This document shows positions 1-6,131 of a stretch of DNA of 9,538 bases, piece by piece. The stretch is from Nostoc cf. edaphicum LEGE 07299. GTDB taxonomy: Bacteria; Cyanobacteriota; Cyanobacteriia; Cyanobacteriales; Nostocaceae. Below the pieces are notes generated by a model that saw nothing but the letters and a program-made list of their open reading frames with translations, did not search any database and was not told the origin of the DNA. Position 1 is the stretch's first letter; each line of letters opens with the position of its first letter. Position numbers and translations under genes: made by a program. Where the stretch lies: NCBI RefSeq assembly GCF_015207245.1, contig NZ_JADEXF010000061.1, positions 1 through 9,538 of the forward strand, in the 5' to 3' direction.

Positions 1-1334
1 TTTACAGACTTTGTAGAAGATGATTTTTTGGGATCTGTCCTTAAAAAATTTATATAACCCTCATTATTTTTATGACTCTCAAGCACATGGTAATTCTGTC
101 CGCTTCCCTTTCCCTTCCATGCCTTAATCGCGTCATCGCAAATTTTCTGTGAAATCTTAAAGGTTGGATAATAATTCCATCTTCCCGTCTTCGTCCCATC
201 AGCTGTTCCATCACTCGTTAGTATAAAGTCTTCAATTTTCTTGATGAAACTCTGTACTTCTTGTTGATGCTTCTCCTGCTCTTGGGCCTTTTTTTTCTCC
301 TGCTCTTCGGCTTTTGCCTTGGCTTTTTGGTCTTCTGTAGCGGGTGCTTTTACACTAGCAGGTAGTCCACTTCCCCACACTCGCTGCACATTTGCGGTAT
401 CTAATACTCCCCCCTTCTGCTGCACAACATGGGTCAACTCATGCGCCAACAACTCCTGTCCGCTCCGACTCCCAGGATTATATTCTCCTTGCCGAAAAAA
501 CACATCCTGTCCCGTCGTGAAAGCACGCGCCTGAATTGACCGATTCAACTGATCGGATTGACCATCGGTGTGAACCTTCACCCCACTGAAATCTGCGCCA
601 AATGCCACCTCCATCGGTTCGCGGATGTTGTCTGCGATCGCTACTCCTCCACCCCTAGCTTGGTTAATGGACGCTTCCAGGTCTGGCGCACCAGCCATTC
701 CAGCCTTAGCTTGACGCTGCACCATCGGCTTCATCTGTAATTCTTCCTCATCTTCTGGCACTTCTTGCCGTTGCAGCGTACGATTGTCCAGAGATTTCAT
801 CTGTAATTCTTCCTCATCCTCTGGCACTTCCTGCCGTTGTAGTGTGCTATTGTCCAGAGATTTCATTTGTAATTCTTCCTCATCCTCTGGCACTTCCTGC
901 CGTTGTAGTGTGCTATTGTCCAGAGATTTCATTTGCAATTCTTCCTCATCCTCTGGCACTTCTTGCCGTTGCACTAAAGGCGTGATGGAATTCGCCAGAG
1001 GTTTCATCTGCAATTCTTCTGACTCTGGCAATGCTTCTCGTTGAATAGACTGGCGATTTACAGGTTGCGCCATTCTTTGCATTACCTGCTGTGCGACGCT
1101 ATCAGCTTCCTGTTCGTATTTGTCTCCAGGCTGGCTAATTGAGAGTTTTGCTTGGGTACGCAGTGGTATGCGACTAATATCGTGAGTAAGTGGTTTATGG
1201 AATGGTTGTATTTCAGAAACTGCTTGGCGTGAAATTGCCGACGACTCCAAACCAAAGCCGCGTATCGGTTGTTTCAGGGATGGAATTGAGAAGCCTGTAG
1301 TAGTTTTTTTTTGCCGGCTGATGTGTTCTCTCAT
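1..1334 (-). CDS. DUF4157 (eCIS core domain) protein with acidic 22-residue repeats, C-terminus outside window
   Basis: An uninterrupted minus-strand frame of 444 codons starts at ATG 1334-1332, behind a good ribosome binding site (GGAGAAG in CTGGAGAAGAAA), and runs off the left edge. Residues 1-105 are a Gln/Ser/Arg-rich leader. Residues about 107-204 carry LQMK and LQRQ motifs in acidic repeats with an EVPEDEEELQMK core. Residues about 224-305 match the DUF4157/eCIS core domain: an ADNIREPME-type helix, a VKVHTDG strand (His255) and the HELTH zinc-metallopeptidase-like motif at 298-302, followed by VVQQ. A Lys/Glu/Gln-rich, probably coiled-coil stretch (about 334-372) follows, then an unrecognised region containing GRWNYYP that continues beyond the window. 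Family knowledge: such domains occur on proteins linked to extracellular contractile injection systems and on polymorphic toxin-like proteins. The effector part, if any, would be in the missing C-terminus. No structural eCIS gene is visible here, so delivery by such a system is inference. Confidence 0.88.
   Translation of the reverse strand, partial: MREHISRQKKTTTGFSIPSLKQPIRGFGLESSAISRQAVSEIQPFHKPLTHDISRIPLRTQAKLSISQPGDKYEQEADSVAQQVMQRMAQPVNRQSIQREALPESEELQMKPLANSITPLVQRQEVPEDEEELQMKSLDNSTLQRQEVPEDEEELQMKSLDNSTLQRQEVPEDEEELQMKSLDNRTLQRQEVPEDEEELQMKPMVQRQAKAGMAGAPDLEASINQARGGGVAIADNIREPMEVAFGADFSGVKVHTDGQSDQLNRSIQARAFTTGQDVFFRQGEYNPGSRSGQELLAHELTHVVQQKGGVLDTANVQRVWGSGLPASVKAPATEDQKAKAKAEEQEKKKAQEQEKHQQEVQSFIKKIEDFILTSDGTADGTKTGRWNYYPTFKISQKICDDAIKAWKGKGSGQNYHVLESHKNNEGYINFLRTDPKKSSSTKSV
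723..986 (-). repeat. In-frame 66-bp tandem repeat (22 residues per unit)
   Basis: Units at 723-788, 789-854, 855-920 and a fourth from 921 that diverges after about 980 share a 66-bp period. The two central units (789-854 and 855-920) are almost identical at the DNA level. A more diverged fifth LQMK motif lies 75 bp further on, at about 1000-1007. Each unit encodes an acidic segment followed by LQMK, SLDN and LQRQ. Near-identity in DNA as well as protein indicates recent duplication, so copy number probably varies between strains. Confidence 0.9.
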
Positions 1335-1498
1335 TTTCTTCTCCAGATGCCCAAGCAGTAGCTAGATAAATATTTTGCTGTTACTAACATCTAGAGTACT
1401 GCGATCGCACTCATAACACAATTTATCGAAAGTATAAATTTTCTGTAACCCAATTCTATGGTATCGGGCGATCGCACTCAACTCAACCGATAAGATTG

Positions 1499-1528
1499 GC
1501 GATGCCTGCGGCGGGCTGCGCCTACGCA
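1499..1528. repeat. Dispersed GC-rich cyanobacterial repeat copy
   Basis: The GC-rich block beginning GGCGATGCCTGCGGCGGG and ending CTGCGCCTACGC stands out from AT-rich flanks just upstream of xisH. I recognise it from memory as a dispersed element common between genes of Nostoc-type genomes. Its core (reverse complement CCGCCGCAGGC) recurs at 4758-4768 inside the MITE-like element. It is non-coding, and no function can be assigned. It lies in the 227-bp gap between the divergent eCIS-core gene and xisH, which also holds two HIP1 octamers (1401, 1468). Confidence 0.5.
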
Positions 1529-1561
1529 CTAAAATGTTAAGTAAATCAGAAAAAGTTAACG

Positions 1562-1978
1562 ATGGCAGCTAAAGATAAATTTCATGCTGTGGTTAGAATT
1601 GCTTTAGAAAAACAGCAGTGGAAGATAACCGATGATCCTCTGCTACTGGAAGTTGGCGGAACTAAGTTTGAAATAGATTTAGATGCAGAGCAACTGTTAG
1701 CAGCAGAGCGGGGTGAAGAAAAAATTGCAGTTGAGATTAAAACGTTCCTGAGTGATTCACCACTAACAGATTATCATGCTGCATTAGGACAGTTTTTGAA
1801 TTATCGGCTTGCCTTAGAAAGTAGCGATCCAACTCGCATTCTCTATTTGGCAGTGCCTATAGGTGTTTATGAAGCTTTTTTCAAGCGGGAATTTGCCCAA
1901 ATATCTGTAGAGAGATATCAGATTAAACAAATTATTTATGACCCAATTCAAGAGGTAATTGTACAATGGATACCCTAG
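1562..1978 (+). CDS. xisH: XisH family protein (fdxN element excision controlling factor)
   Basis: This 138-residue protein has the usual XisH length and layout: an MAAKDKFHAVVRIALEK start, then FEIDLDAEQ, AVEIKTF and a GQFLNYRLAL helix. Asp39, Glu58 and Lys60 fit the D...ExK core of the PD-(D/E)XK nuclease-like fold assigned to this family. XisH and XisI were first described as factors needed for excision of the fdxN element in heterocyst development of Anabaena, but many paralogous pairs exist in cyanobacteria with no known element, and their biochemical activity is unclear. The stop overlaps the xisI start by 13 nt, so translational coupling is likely. There is no strong Shine-Dalgarno before ATG 1562. 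An upstream ATG at 1534 is out of frame and closes quickly. No recombinase (xisF/xisA) is nearby, so this is an orphan pair. Confidence 0.93.
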   Translation: MAAKDKFHAVVRIALEKQQWKITDDPLLLEVGGTKFEIDLDAEQLLAAERGEEKIAVEIKTFLSDSPLTDYHAALGQFLNYRLALESSDPTRILYLAVPIGVYEAFFKREFAQISVERYQIKQIIYDPIQEVIVQWIP

Positions 1979-2301
1979 AGTCTAATCGCCATATCATTAA
2001 GTCCTTGTTGACGGCTTATGCTGCTATCCCCATCGCAAATGGTCAGATTGATTGTTACACTGTTTTTGATACAAAACAAGACCATTACATGGTTATGAAT
2101 GTGGGATGGGATGGTCATCGGCGAGTCTATGGTTGTGTCTTACATTTGGATATTAAACAGGGAAAAATTTCGATTGAGCAGAATATGACGGAAATGAGAG
2201 TGGCTCAAGAACTTGTAGAGCGAGGAGTTCCAAAAGATGATATTGTTCTAGGATTTCAATCTCCTGAAATGCGTGAATATACGGGCTATGGAGTTTTTTA
2301 A
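1966..2301 (+). CDS. xisI: XisI family protein (fdxN element excision controlling factor)
   Basis: This 111-residue protein is recognisable as XisI from the sequence around RHIIKSLLTAYAA, VFDTKQDHYMVMNVGWDG, RRVYGCVLHLDIK, then KISIEQNMTE and the C-terminal GFQSPEMREYTGYGVF. Length and both ends agree with the family, so the gene looks intact. It starts inside the last codons of xisH (ATG 1966, xisH stop 1976-1978) in a different frame. XisI is the invariable partner of XisH and the two probably act as a complex. A toxin-antitoxin-like or restriction-like role for orphan pairs is speculation. Downstream sequence is repetitive, and no clear intrinsic terminator is seen. Confidence 0.94.
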   Translation: MDTLESNRHIIKSLLTAYAAIPIANGQIDCYTVFDTKQDHYMVMNVGWDGHRRVYGCVLHLDIKQGKISIEQNMTEMRVAQELVERGVPKDDIVLGFQSPEMREYTGYGVF

Positions 2302-2386
2302 CGACAACATTGCGATTGCACTAACGCACCCTACAAAATTAGGCGATCGCACTTCGTTAACTCACCCTACAAAAGCAGCGATCGCA

Positions 2387-2533
2387 CTTCTGCCTTCCCG
2401 GAATTAACTTCCGCCTTCACGTTTCGGTGTTTCGCGCAGTCTGTAGCAGCTTCCGCCTTCCCTGTAAGAGCTTCCGCCTTCACGTTTCAGTGTTTCGCGC
2501 AGTCTGTAGCAACTTCCGCCTTCCCTGAAGTAA
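2387..2533. repeat. STRR-like array with 21-nt and 42-nt units (63-bp period)
   Basis: Units begin CTT(C)(C/T)GCCTTC and alternate in length: 2387-2407 (21), 2408-2449 (42), 2450-2470 (21), 2471-2512 (42) and 2513-2533 (21). A degenerate unit continues from 2534 to about 2554. The two 63-bp composites, 2408-2470 and 2471-2533, differ at only a few positions. All lengths are multiples of seven, which resembles the heptamer-based short tandem repeats (STRR) of heterocystous cyanobacteria, and also multiples of three, so the minus strand stays open through the array. Confidence 0.8.
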
Positions 2534-2708
2534 CTTTTGTCTTCAAGTAAGGGAACTCCAAAAAATAAATCATCCAATTTCACCGAATCAAAAGGACTTT
2601 CTCTTCCCCTGCGAAGATATCCCTGCTCCTCTACAAGATCGGCGATCGCAGTTTAATTCAATTTGGGATAAAATGTATCTCCGGCTTTGTGAATTTCAAT
2701 CATGTCCA

Positions 2709-2739
2709 GTAGGGTGCGTTAGCGACAGCGTAACGCACC
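2709..2739. repeat. REP-like palindrome, GGTGCGTTA/TAACGCACC hairpin
   Basis: The perfect 9-bp arms 2713-2721 and 2731-2739 enclose a 9-nt loop. The left flank extends the motif to GTAGGGTGCGTTA (2709-2721), the exact reverse complement of 2322-2334. Short imperfect palindromes of this type are common between cyanobacterial genes. Here it lies directly next to the transposase remnant, as REP sequences do beside their RAYT transposases. It is not followed by a T-run on either strand, so it is not a classical terminator. Confidence 0.6.
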
Positions 2740-2758
2740 GCACCGCATTCCAATTCTT

Positions 2759-2917
2759 CTAAATATCCCAAATACTGTTAAGCACTTCTGGAACTTCAAT
2801 CATTCCCCAATTTTGCGGATAAACACCTTGCTGGATAAACCGATGAATAGTTGAAAATTGCCAATCCTGTGGAGTCAGACATAATTGATGTCGCACAGGA
2901 TTGTAATGAATATAATC
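2759..2917 (-). pseudogene. C-terminal remnant of a REP-associated tyrosine transposase (RAYT, IS200-like Y1 family)
   Basis: From codon 2917-2915 to the stop at 2759-2761 the minus strand reads DYIHYNPVRHQLCLTP, then DWQFSTIHRFIQQGVYPQNWG and a short tail. DYIHYNPV, the following helix with DW..S(T/S).HR and a YP..WG end are the hallmark C-terminal segments of RAYT-type transposases. The N-terminal two thirds, including the HUH motif and usually the catalytic Tyr, are missing. Only about 52 residues remain. The frame stays open upstream into the 3' end of nadE, but that part (MEPVGECQ...) is the antisense-frame shadow of nadE and not transposase. I call it a dead fragment, most likely left after a RAYT/REP element inserted or decayed downstream of nadE. 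Confidence 0.82.
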
Positions 2918-2924
2918 GCTGCGA

Positions 2925-4643
2925 TCACAACAAACTAAGGTTAGATGTAGCTGTAGTTTTTGCCTGGTAAGCCTTTTTGACACCAACCCAGTTACTAGCA
3001 ATTGGCATTCGCCAACCGGTTCCAAAGGCGCGATCGGTGATTTTTAAGCCGGGGGGTGCTTGTCGCCGTTTAAATTCAGCCCGCGCCACCATTTGAATTA
3101 CTCTGTCTACAATCACCGCATCGTGACCGGCTGCAACAATTTGCGCTGCTGATTGGTGGTTGTGAATTAGGCGTTGCAAAATATCGTCCAAAACTTCGTA
3201 GGGCGGTAGAGAGTCTTGATCGACTTGGCCTGGTTTGAGTTCGGCACTGGGTGCTTTAGTCAAGACGTTTTGCGGGATGATTTCATTAGTGCGATTTAAC
3301 CAATAGCAAAGTGAATACACACGGGTTTTAGGAACATCTGCAATCACTGCTAACCCGCCATTCATATCGCCGTAGAGAGTACAGTAACCAACTGCCATTT
3401 CTGACTTGTTACCAGTAGATAAAAGCAGATAGCCAAATTTATTAGCGATCGCCATTAACAAATTACCGCGAATCCGCGATTGGATATTCTCTTCTGCCAA
3501 TCCAAACTCAGTACCTGCAAACAAATTACCTAATGTTTGATCAAAGCCTTGCATTAACTCGCCAATTGCTAAAAGATGAGTCTTAATCCCCAAATTTTCG
3601 GCTAATGCTAAAGCATCGCTAATGGAATGCTCGGAACTGTAAGGGGAAGGCATGAGAACACCAAGGACATTTTCTTTACCAAGTGCAGCCGTGGCGATCG
3701 CAGCTACTATTGCGGAGTCAATCCCGCCACTTAAACCCAAAACTACTTTAGGAAAGCGACACTTACGAGCATAATCTCGCACTCCCAAAACCAACGCTTG
3801 CCAAATTTCTTCATCTTCCGACTCATAGACAGGTGCTACAGAACCTAATTGAAAATCCCGTTGCGCTTCGTCAAATTCAACTATTACTAAATCAGTGTCA
3901 AAGCCACGGGCACGACACATAACTTCACCTTGACGATTCAAGGCAAAACTCCGCCCATCAAAAATTAGGTCATCATTTCCGCCAACCTGATTAGCATAAA
4001 TCATTGGTTGTTGAAAACGTATTGCACTATGCCTGAGCATTGTTTCACGAAACTGCTGTTTACCGGCAGTGTAGGGGGAAGCAGATAAATTTACAATCAA
4101 ATCTACACCTAAAATTGCTAAGTCAGCAATCGGATTTACTGCATAACTACGTTTGCCCCAGAATTCCTCATCGTTCCATAAATCTTCGCAAATAGTTACG
4201 CCAATATGGATATCATCTAAAGTGAAATAATTAGCTTGCAAGCCTGGTTCAAAATAGCGACGTTCGTCAAATACATCGTAAGTAGGCAAAAGTCGTTTGT
4301 GAAAAACTTGCTTGACTCTGCCATTCTCTAACAAAGCCATGCTGTTAAATAAAGTTTTACCGCCACTAATATGTGCGTTAAGATTCTGTTCAACAGTTCC
4401 TACTAACACAGCTAAATTTGCTGGTAAATCCTGAGCCAAGTTTTGTAAAGTGATGCTCATCGCTTCCACAAAACTAGGATTTAGTAATAAATCTCTTGGT
4501 GGATAGCCACATAAAGAAAGTTCTGGTGTCAGCAATAAACGCGCACCGCTAGATGCTGCTCGTTGTGCCGCCTCCAGGATTGTTTGGGCATTTAAGAGCA
4601 AATCACCGATAGTAGGATTAATTTGAGCGATCGCAATTTTCAT
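2925..4643 (-). CDS. nadE: Glutamine-dependent NAD+ synthetase (amidohydrolase plus NAD synthase domains)
   Basis: NadE makes NAD from nicotinate adenine dinucleotide with ATP and glutamine, the last step of both de novo synthesis and Preiss-Handler salvage. Numbering from the chosen start, the N-terminal nitrilase-fold glutaminase domain (about 1-265) has the triad Glu41 (PELSLCGYP), Lys116 (FHKRLLPTY) and Cys152 (TICEDLW). The synthase domain follows, with the ATP-binding loop LGLSGGIDS (Ser305 to Ser310), then STGNKSEMAVGYCTLYGDMNGG and SAELKPGQ.DQDSLPPYE. The length (572 residues) suits the bacterial two-domain form. I prefer ATG 4643-4641 (MKIAIAQINP) because the frame's earlier ATG at 4655 lies in a heptamer repeat and adds only MTNN. 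No strong Shine-Dalgarno is seen. The last 20 residues after MPIASNW are low-complexity and end 8 nt before the RAYT remnant, so the tail may be altered. It is the last gene of the pncB-nadD-nrtR-nadE cluster. Confidence 0.96.
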   Translation of the reverse strand: MKIAIAQINPTIGDLLLNAQTILEAAQRAASSGARLLLTPELSLCGYPPRDLLLNPSFVEAMSITLQNLAQDLPANLAVLVGTVEQNLNAHISGGKTLFNSMALLENGRVKQVFHKRLLPTYDVFDERRYFEPGLQANYFTLDDIHIGVTICEDLWNDEEFWGKRSYAVNPIADLAILGVDLIVNLSASPYTAGKQQFRETMLRHSAIRFQQPMIYANQVGGNDDLIFDGRSFALNRQGEVMCRARGFDTDLVIVEFDEAQRDFQLGSVAPVYESEDEEIWQALVLGVRDYARKCRFPKVVLGLSGGIDSAIVAAIATAALGKENVLGVLMPSPYSSEHSISDALALAENLGIKTHLLAIGELMQGFDQTLGNLFAGTEFGLAEENIQSRIRGNLLMAIANKFGYLLLSTGNKSEMAVGYCTLYGDMNGGLAVIADVPKTRVYSLCYWLNRTNEIIPQNVLTKAPSAELKPGQVDQDSLPPYEVLDDILQRLIHNHQSAAQIVAAGHDAVIVDRVIQMVARAEFKRRQAPPGLKITDRAFGTGWRMPIASNWVGVKKAYQAKTTATSNLSLL

Positions 4644-4650
4644 ATTATTT

Positions 4651-4682
4651 GTCATTTGTCATTGGTCATTTGTCATTTGTCA
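4651..4682. repeat. Heptamer STRR array (GTCATTT) at the nadE start
   Basis: The units GTCATTT (4651), GTCATTG (4658), GTCATTT (4665), GTCATTT (4672) and a partial GTCA (4679) are in perfect 7-nt register. This is a short tandem repeat of the kind typical for filamentous cyanobacteria. On the minus strand it lies immediately upstream of nadE, supplies an extra in-frame ATG (4655) and occupies the place where a ribosome binding site would be. Confidence 0.9.
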
Positions 4683-4706
4683 AGAGTCACTTATGACTTT
4701 TAACTT

Positions 4707-4796
4707 TGCAATACGGTTCGGTATTTTGAAGATCCCCCAACCCCCTTAAAAAAGGGGCCGCCGCAGGCGGGGGGATCTTAACCGAAAGGTATTGCA
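4707..4796. mobile_element. MITE-like inverted-repeat element in the nrtR-nadE gap
   Basis: The outer arms TGCAATAC (4707-4714) and GTATTGCA (4789-4796) are perfect inverted repeats. They are followed inward by TTCGGT (4717-4722) with ACCGAA (4781-4786), and by GATCCCCC (4731-4738) with GGGGGATC (4770-4777). The interior has a second hairpin, CCCCTT...AAGGGG, and a GC block shared with the dispersed repeat near xisH. At about 90 bp and with no coding capacity it fits a miniature inverted-repeat element. No obvious target-site duplication is seen. As RNA it would fold into a long hairpin between nrtR and nadE, which could attenuate readthrough or protect transcript ends. Confidence 0.7.
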
Positions 4797-4823
4797 GAAA
4801 TTTGGACTCTGTAAAGTGATTGG

Positions 4824-5570
4824 TTAAATAAACACCAAAGGTTTATCTTTTAAGGGAGCAAAAGCTTCGGCGTCAAACTTATACAAACTAGCCGGACGAC
4901 CAGCACCTCGTGATACCTTAATTCCGGTATCGCATAAAAAACCTAACTTCAGTAGACGCGCTCGAAAATTAGAATAATCGGAAAAGTTATCACCTAAAAC
5001 TGTGGCGTATAACTGATATAAATCATTCAAGGTGAACATTTCTGGCAAGACTTCAAAAGCCACTGGGCTATACTCTAATTTATTTCGCAATCGCCTGTGT
5101 CCATAAGCTAAAATTTCATTATGATCAAAAGCTAATTGCGGCACTTGTTTTACCGGATACCAAGCTATGCCAGTCATGCGATCGGCAATCAATTCGGCTT
5201 CTTCAAATCGCACTAGGGCAAAGTAACTAACTGATAGATAACGCACACCATAACTATCAGTTGCTTCCCGTGGATCGCGGTTCGGGCCGCCAAATGTATA
5301 CAGTTGTTCTAAATAGAGATTGTTGACTTTAATTTTCTCTGCCATAATGCGATAGGCGGCATCTTCTAAAGACTCTCCTGGACGTACCAAAGTACCGGGA
5401 AGACTCCAATGATTTAGAAATGGTTCTTGCTGTCGCATTACGAGTAGAACTAACAGCCGATTTTGTACAGTATCTACAGAAAAAATTACATTATCAACAC
5501 CAACCTTGAAATCGGCCAAAGGTTGTTGGTTTAACGGAGTTGGTATCTTTTTTGGTGAACGTCCTGGCAT
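4824..5570 (-). CDS. nrtR: NrtR-family transcriptional regulator of NAD metabolism (Nudix domain plus winged helix)
   Basis: The 248-residue protein has an N-terminal Nudix-fold domain (about 22-155, FKVGVDNVIFSVD onward) and a C-terminal winged-helix DNA-binding domain (about 170-234, FTLNDLYQLY to the wing GRPASLYKFD). The Nudix box at 59-82 is degenerate: the usual REUxEE is replaced by RIMAEK, so two catalytic acidic positions are lost. This is expected for NrtR, which binds ADP-ribose-type effectors without needing hydrolysis. NrtR proteins repress NAD synthesis and salvage genes, including in Synechocystis. The gene lies between nadD and nadE, and a palindromic site overlaps the cluster promoter at 7633-7661, which points to autoregulation of the operon. 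The MPGRSPKK start overlaps nadD by 40 nt with only a weak GAGAG upstream, so translation may be coupled. An active Nudix hydrolase is less likely because of the motif loss. Confidence 0.92.
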   Translation of the reverse strand: MPGRSPKKIPTPLNQQPLADFKVGVDNVIFSVDTVQNRLLVLLVMRQQEPFLNHWSLPGTLVRPGESLEDAAYRIMAEKIKVNNLYLEQLYTFGGPNRDPREATDSYGVRYLSVSYFALVRFEEAELIADRMTGIAWYPVKQVPQLAFDHNEILAYGHRRLRNKLEYSPVAFEVLPEMFTLNDLYQLYATVLGDNFSDYSNFRARLLKLGFLCDTGIKVSRGAGRPASLYKFDAEAFAPLKDKPLVFI

Positions 5571-6130
5571 TCGTACAAATGCTCTCGATTAATATAGGCA
5601 ACTACAGGGGCTGTGAGGGCTTGAGAATCTCTATGTTCGCGGTACGCTGTTGAGGAAACATCTAGACCGGTCAGACTAGCGATCGCAATCTTCCCTCCCA
5701 GCTTTTGCACTACCTCTGAACTAGATTCATCTATTGCATATCCCGGTCGCGGTACAATCAGTAGTTGCACTTCCTGTAACAAATCTTCAATGCGATACCA
5801 ACGTGGTAGCTGAGTCAGTAAATCTGAACCAATAATCAACGTTAATTCAGCATCTTCACCCCAAGTAAGCTTGGCTTTTTCCACTGTTTCCAGCGTTCTG
5901 AAGCTACTCAATTCTTGTTCCAAAGCAATATTATGCCGTGGCGCATCTATATCCGCAATCAACAGTCGCAACATTGCCGCCCGATGTTCTAAAGGTGTTT
6001 GATGAGACTTAAACGGATTATCCGCTGCCCAAACCGCTACCCAATCATAACGCTCAGATAACCAACTCAGAATTTTTTGATGTCCAGCAGTTGGTGGATC
6101 GGCACTAGTACCAAACAAAGCAACTCTCAT
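5531..6130 (-). CDS. nadD: Nicotinate-nucleotide adenylyltransferase
   Basis: NadD transfers AMP from ATP to nicotinate mononucleotide, giving NaAD, the substrate of NadE. The 199-residue protein shows the nucleotidyltransferase signature FGTSADPPTAGH (6-17) with the (H/T)xGH motif as TAGH (14-17). It also has the central LIIGSDLL (98-105) followed by Trp111 and the C-terminal SSTAYR (159-164), the ISSTxxR-type ATP-binding motif. VVAYINREHLY (176-186) is the usual family end. The last 12 residues overlap the nrtR start. ATG 6130 fits the conserved N-terminus MRVALFG exactly, although a heptamer repeat sits directly upstream and no Shine-Dalgarno is visible. The 58-nt gap to pncB and same-strand order support cotranscription. 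A specificity for NMN rather than NaMN cannot be excluded by eye, but NaMN fits the pathway context. Confidence 0.93.
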   Translation of the reverse strand: MRVALFGTSADPPTAGHQKILSWLSERYDWVAVWAADNPFKSHQTPLEHRAAMLRLLIADIDAPRHNIALEQELSSFRTLETVEKAKLTWGEDAELTLIIGSDLLTQLPRWYRIEDLLQEVQLLIVPRPGYAIDESSSEVVQKLGGKIAIASLTGLDVSSTAYREHRDSQALTAPVVAYINREHLYECQDVHQKRYQLR

Positions 6131-6131
6131 A

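Larger units (their letters stand above)
2302..2758. other. Repeat-rich intergenic region between xisI and a transposase remnant
   Basis: No intact gene is seen in these 457 bases. The region holds three HIP1 octamers (2343, 2378, 2642), two copies of a TAAC(G/T)CACCCTAC motif (2322-2334 and 2358-2370), an inverted copy at 2709-2721, a 21/42-nt repeat array (2387-2533) and a REP-like hairpin (2713-2739). On the minus strand one frame is open from 2652 to a stop at 2404-2406, but it has no ATG and is preceded by an in-frame TAA at 2653-2655. A separate short run on the same frame starts MIEIHKAGDTFYPKLN and ends at that TAA. These look like degraded coding sequence or chance reading of repeats. 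Confidence 0.7.

Noticed and set aside
319..1044. Plus-strand open frames of 60-86 codons
   Set aside because: They are antisense to the DUF4157 gene; one repeats only because the sense gene has a 66-bp repeat.
2387..2533. CRISPR array
   Set aside because: The repeats are contiguous 21/42-nt units without unique spacers of constant length, which is an STRR-type array rather than repeats with spacers.
2713..2739. Intrinsic terminator after nadE
   Set aside because: The hairpin is good but no T-run follows on the minus strand, and the RAYT remnant lies between; it fits a REP-like repeat better.
2918..3025. N-terminal extension of the transposase-like frame into nadE
   Set aside because: The bases belong to the well-conserved nadE 3' region (RMPIASNW on the same strand, another frame), and the extension shows no transposase motif.
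4644..4655. Upstream nadE start (MTNN extension)
   Set aside because: The ATG belongs to the heptamer repeat, and the conserved family start is MKIAIAQINP at 4643.
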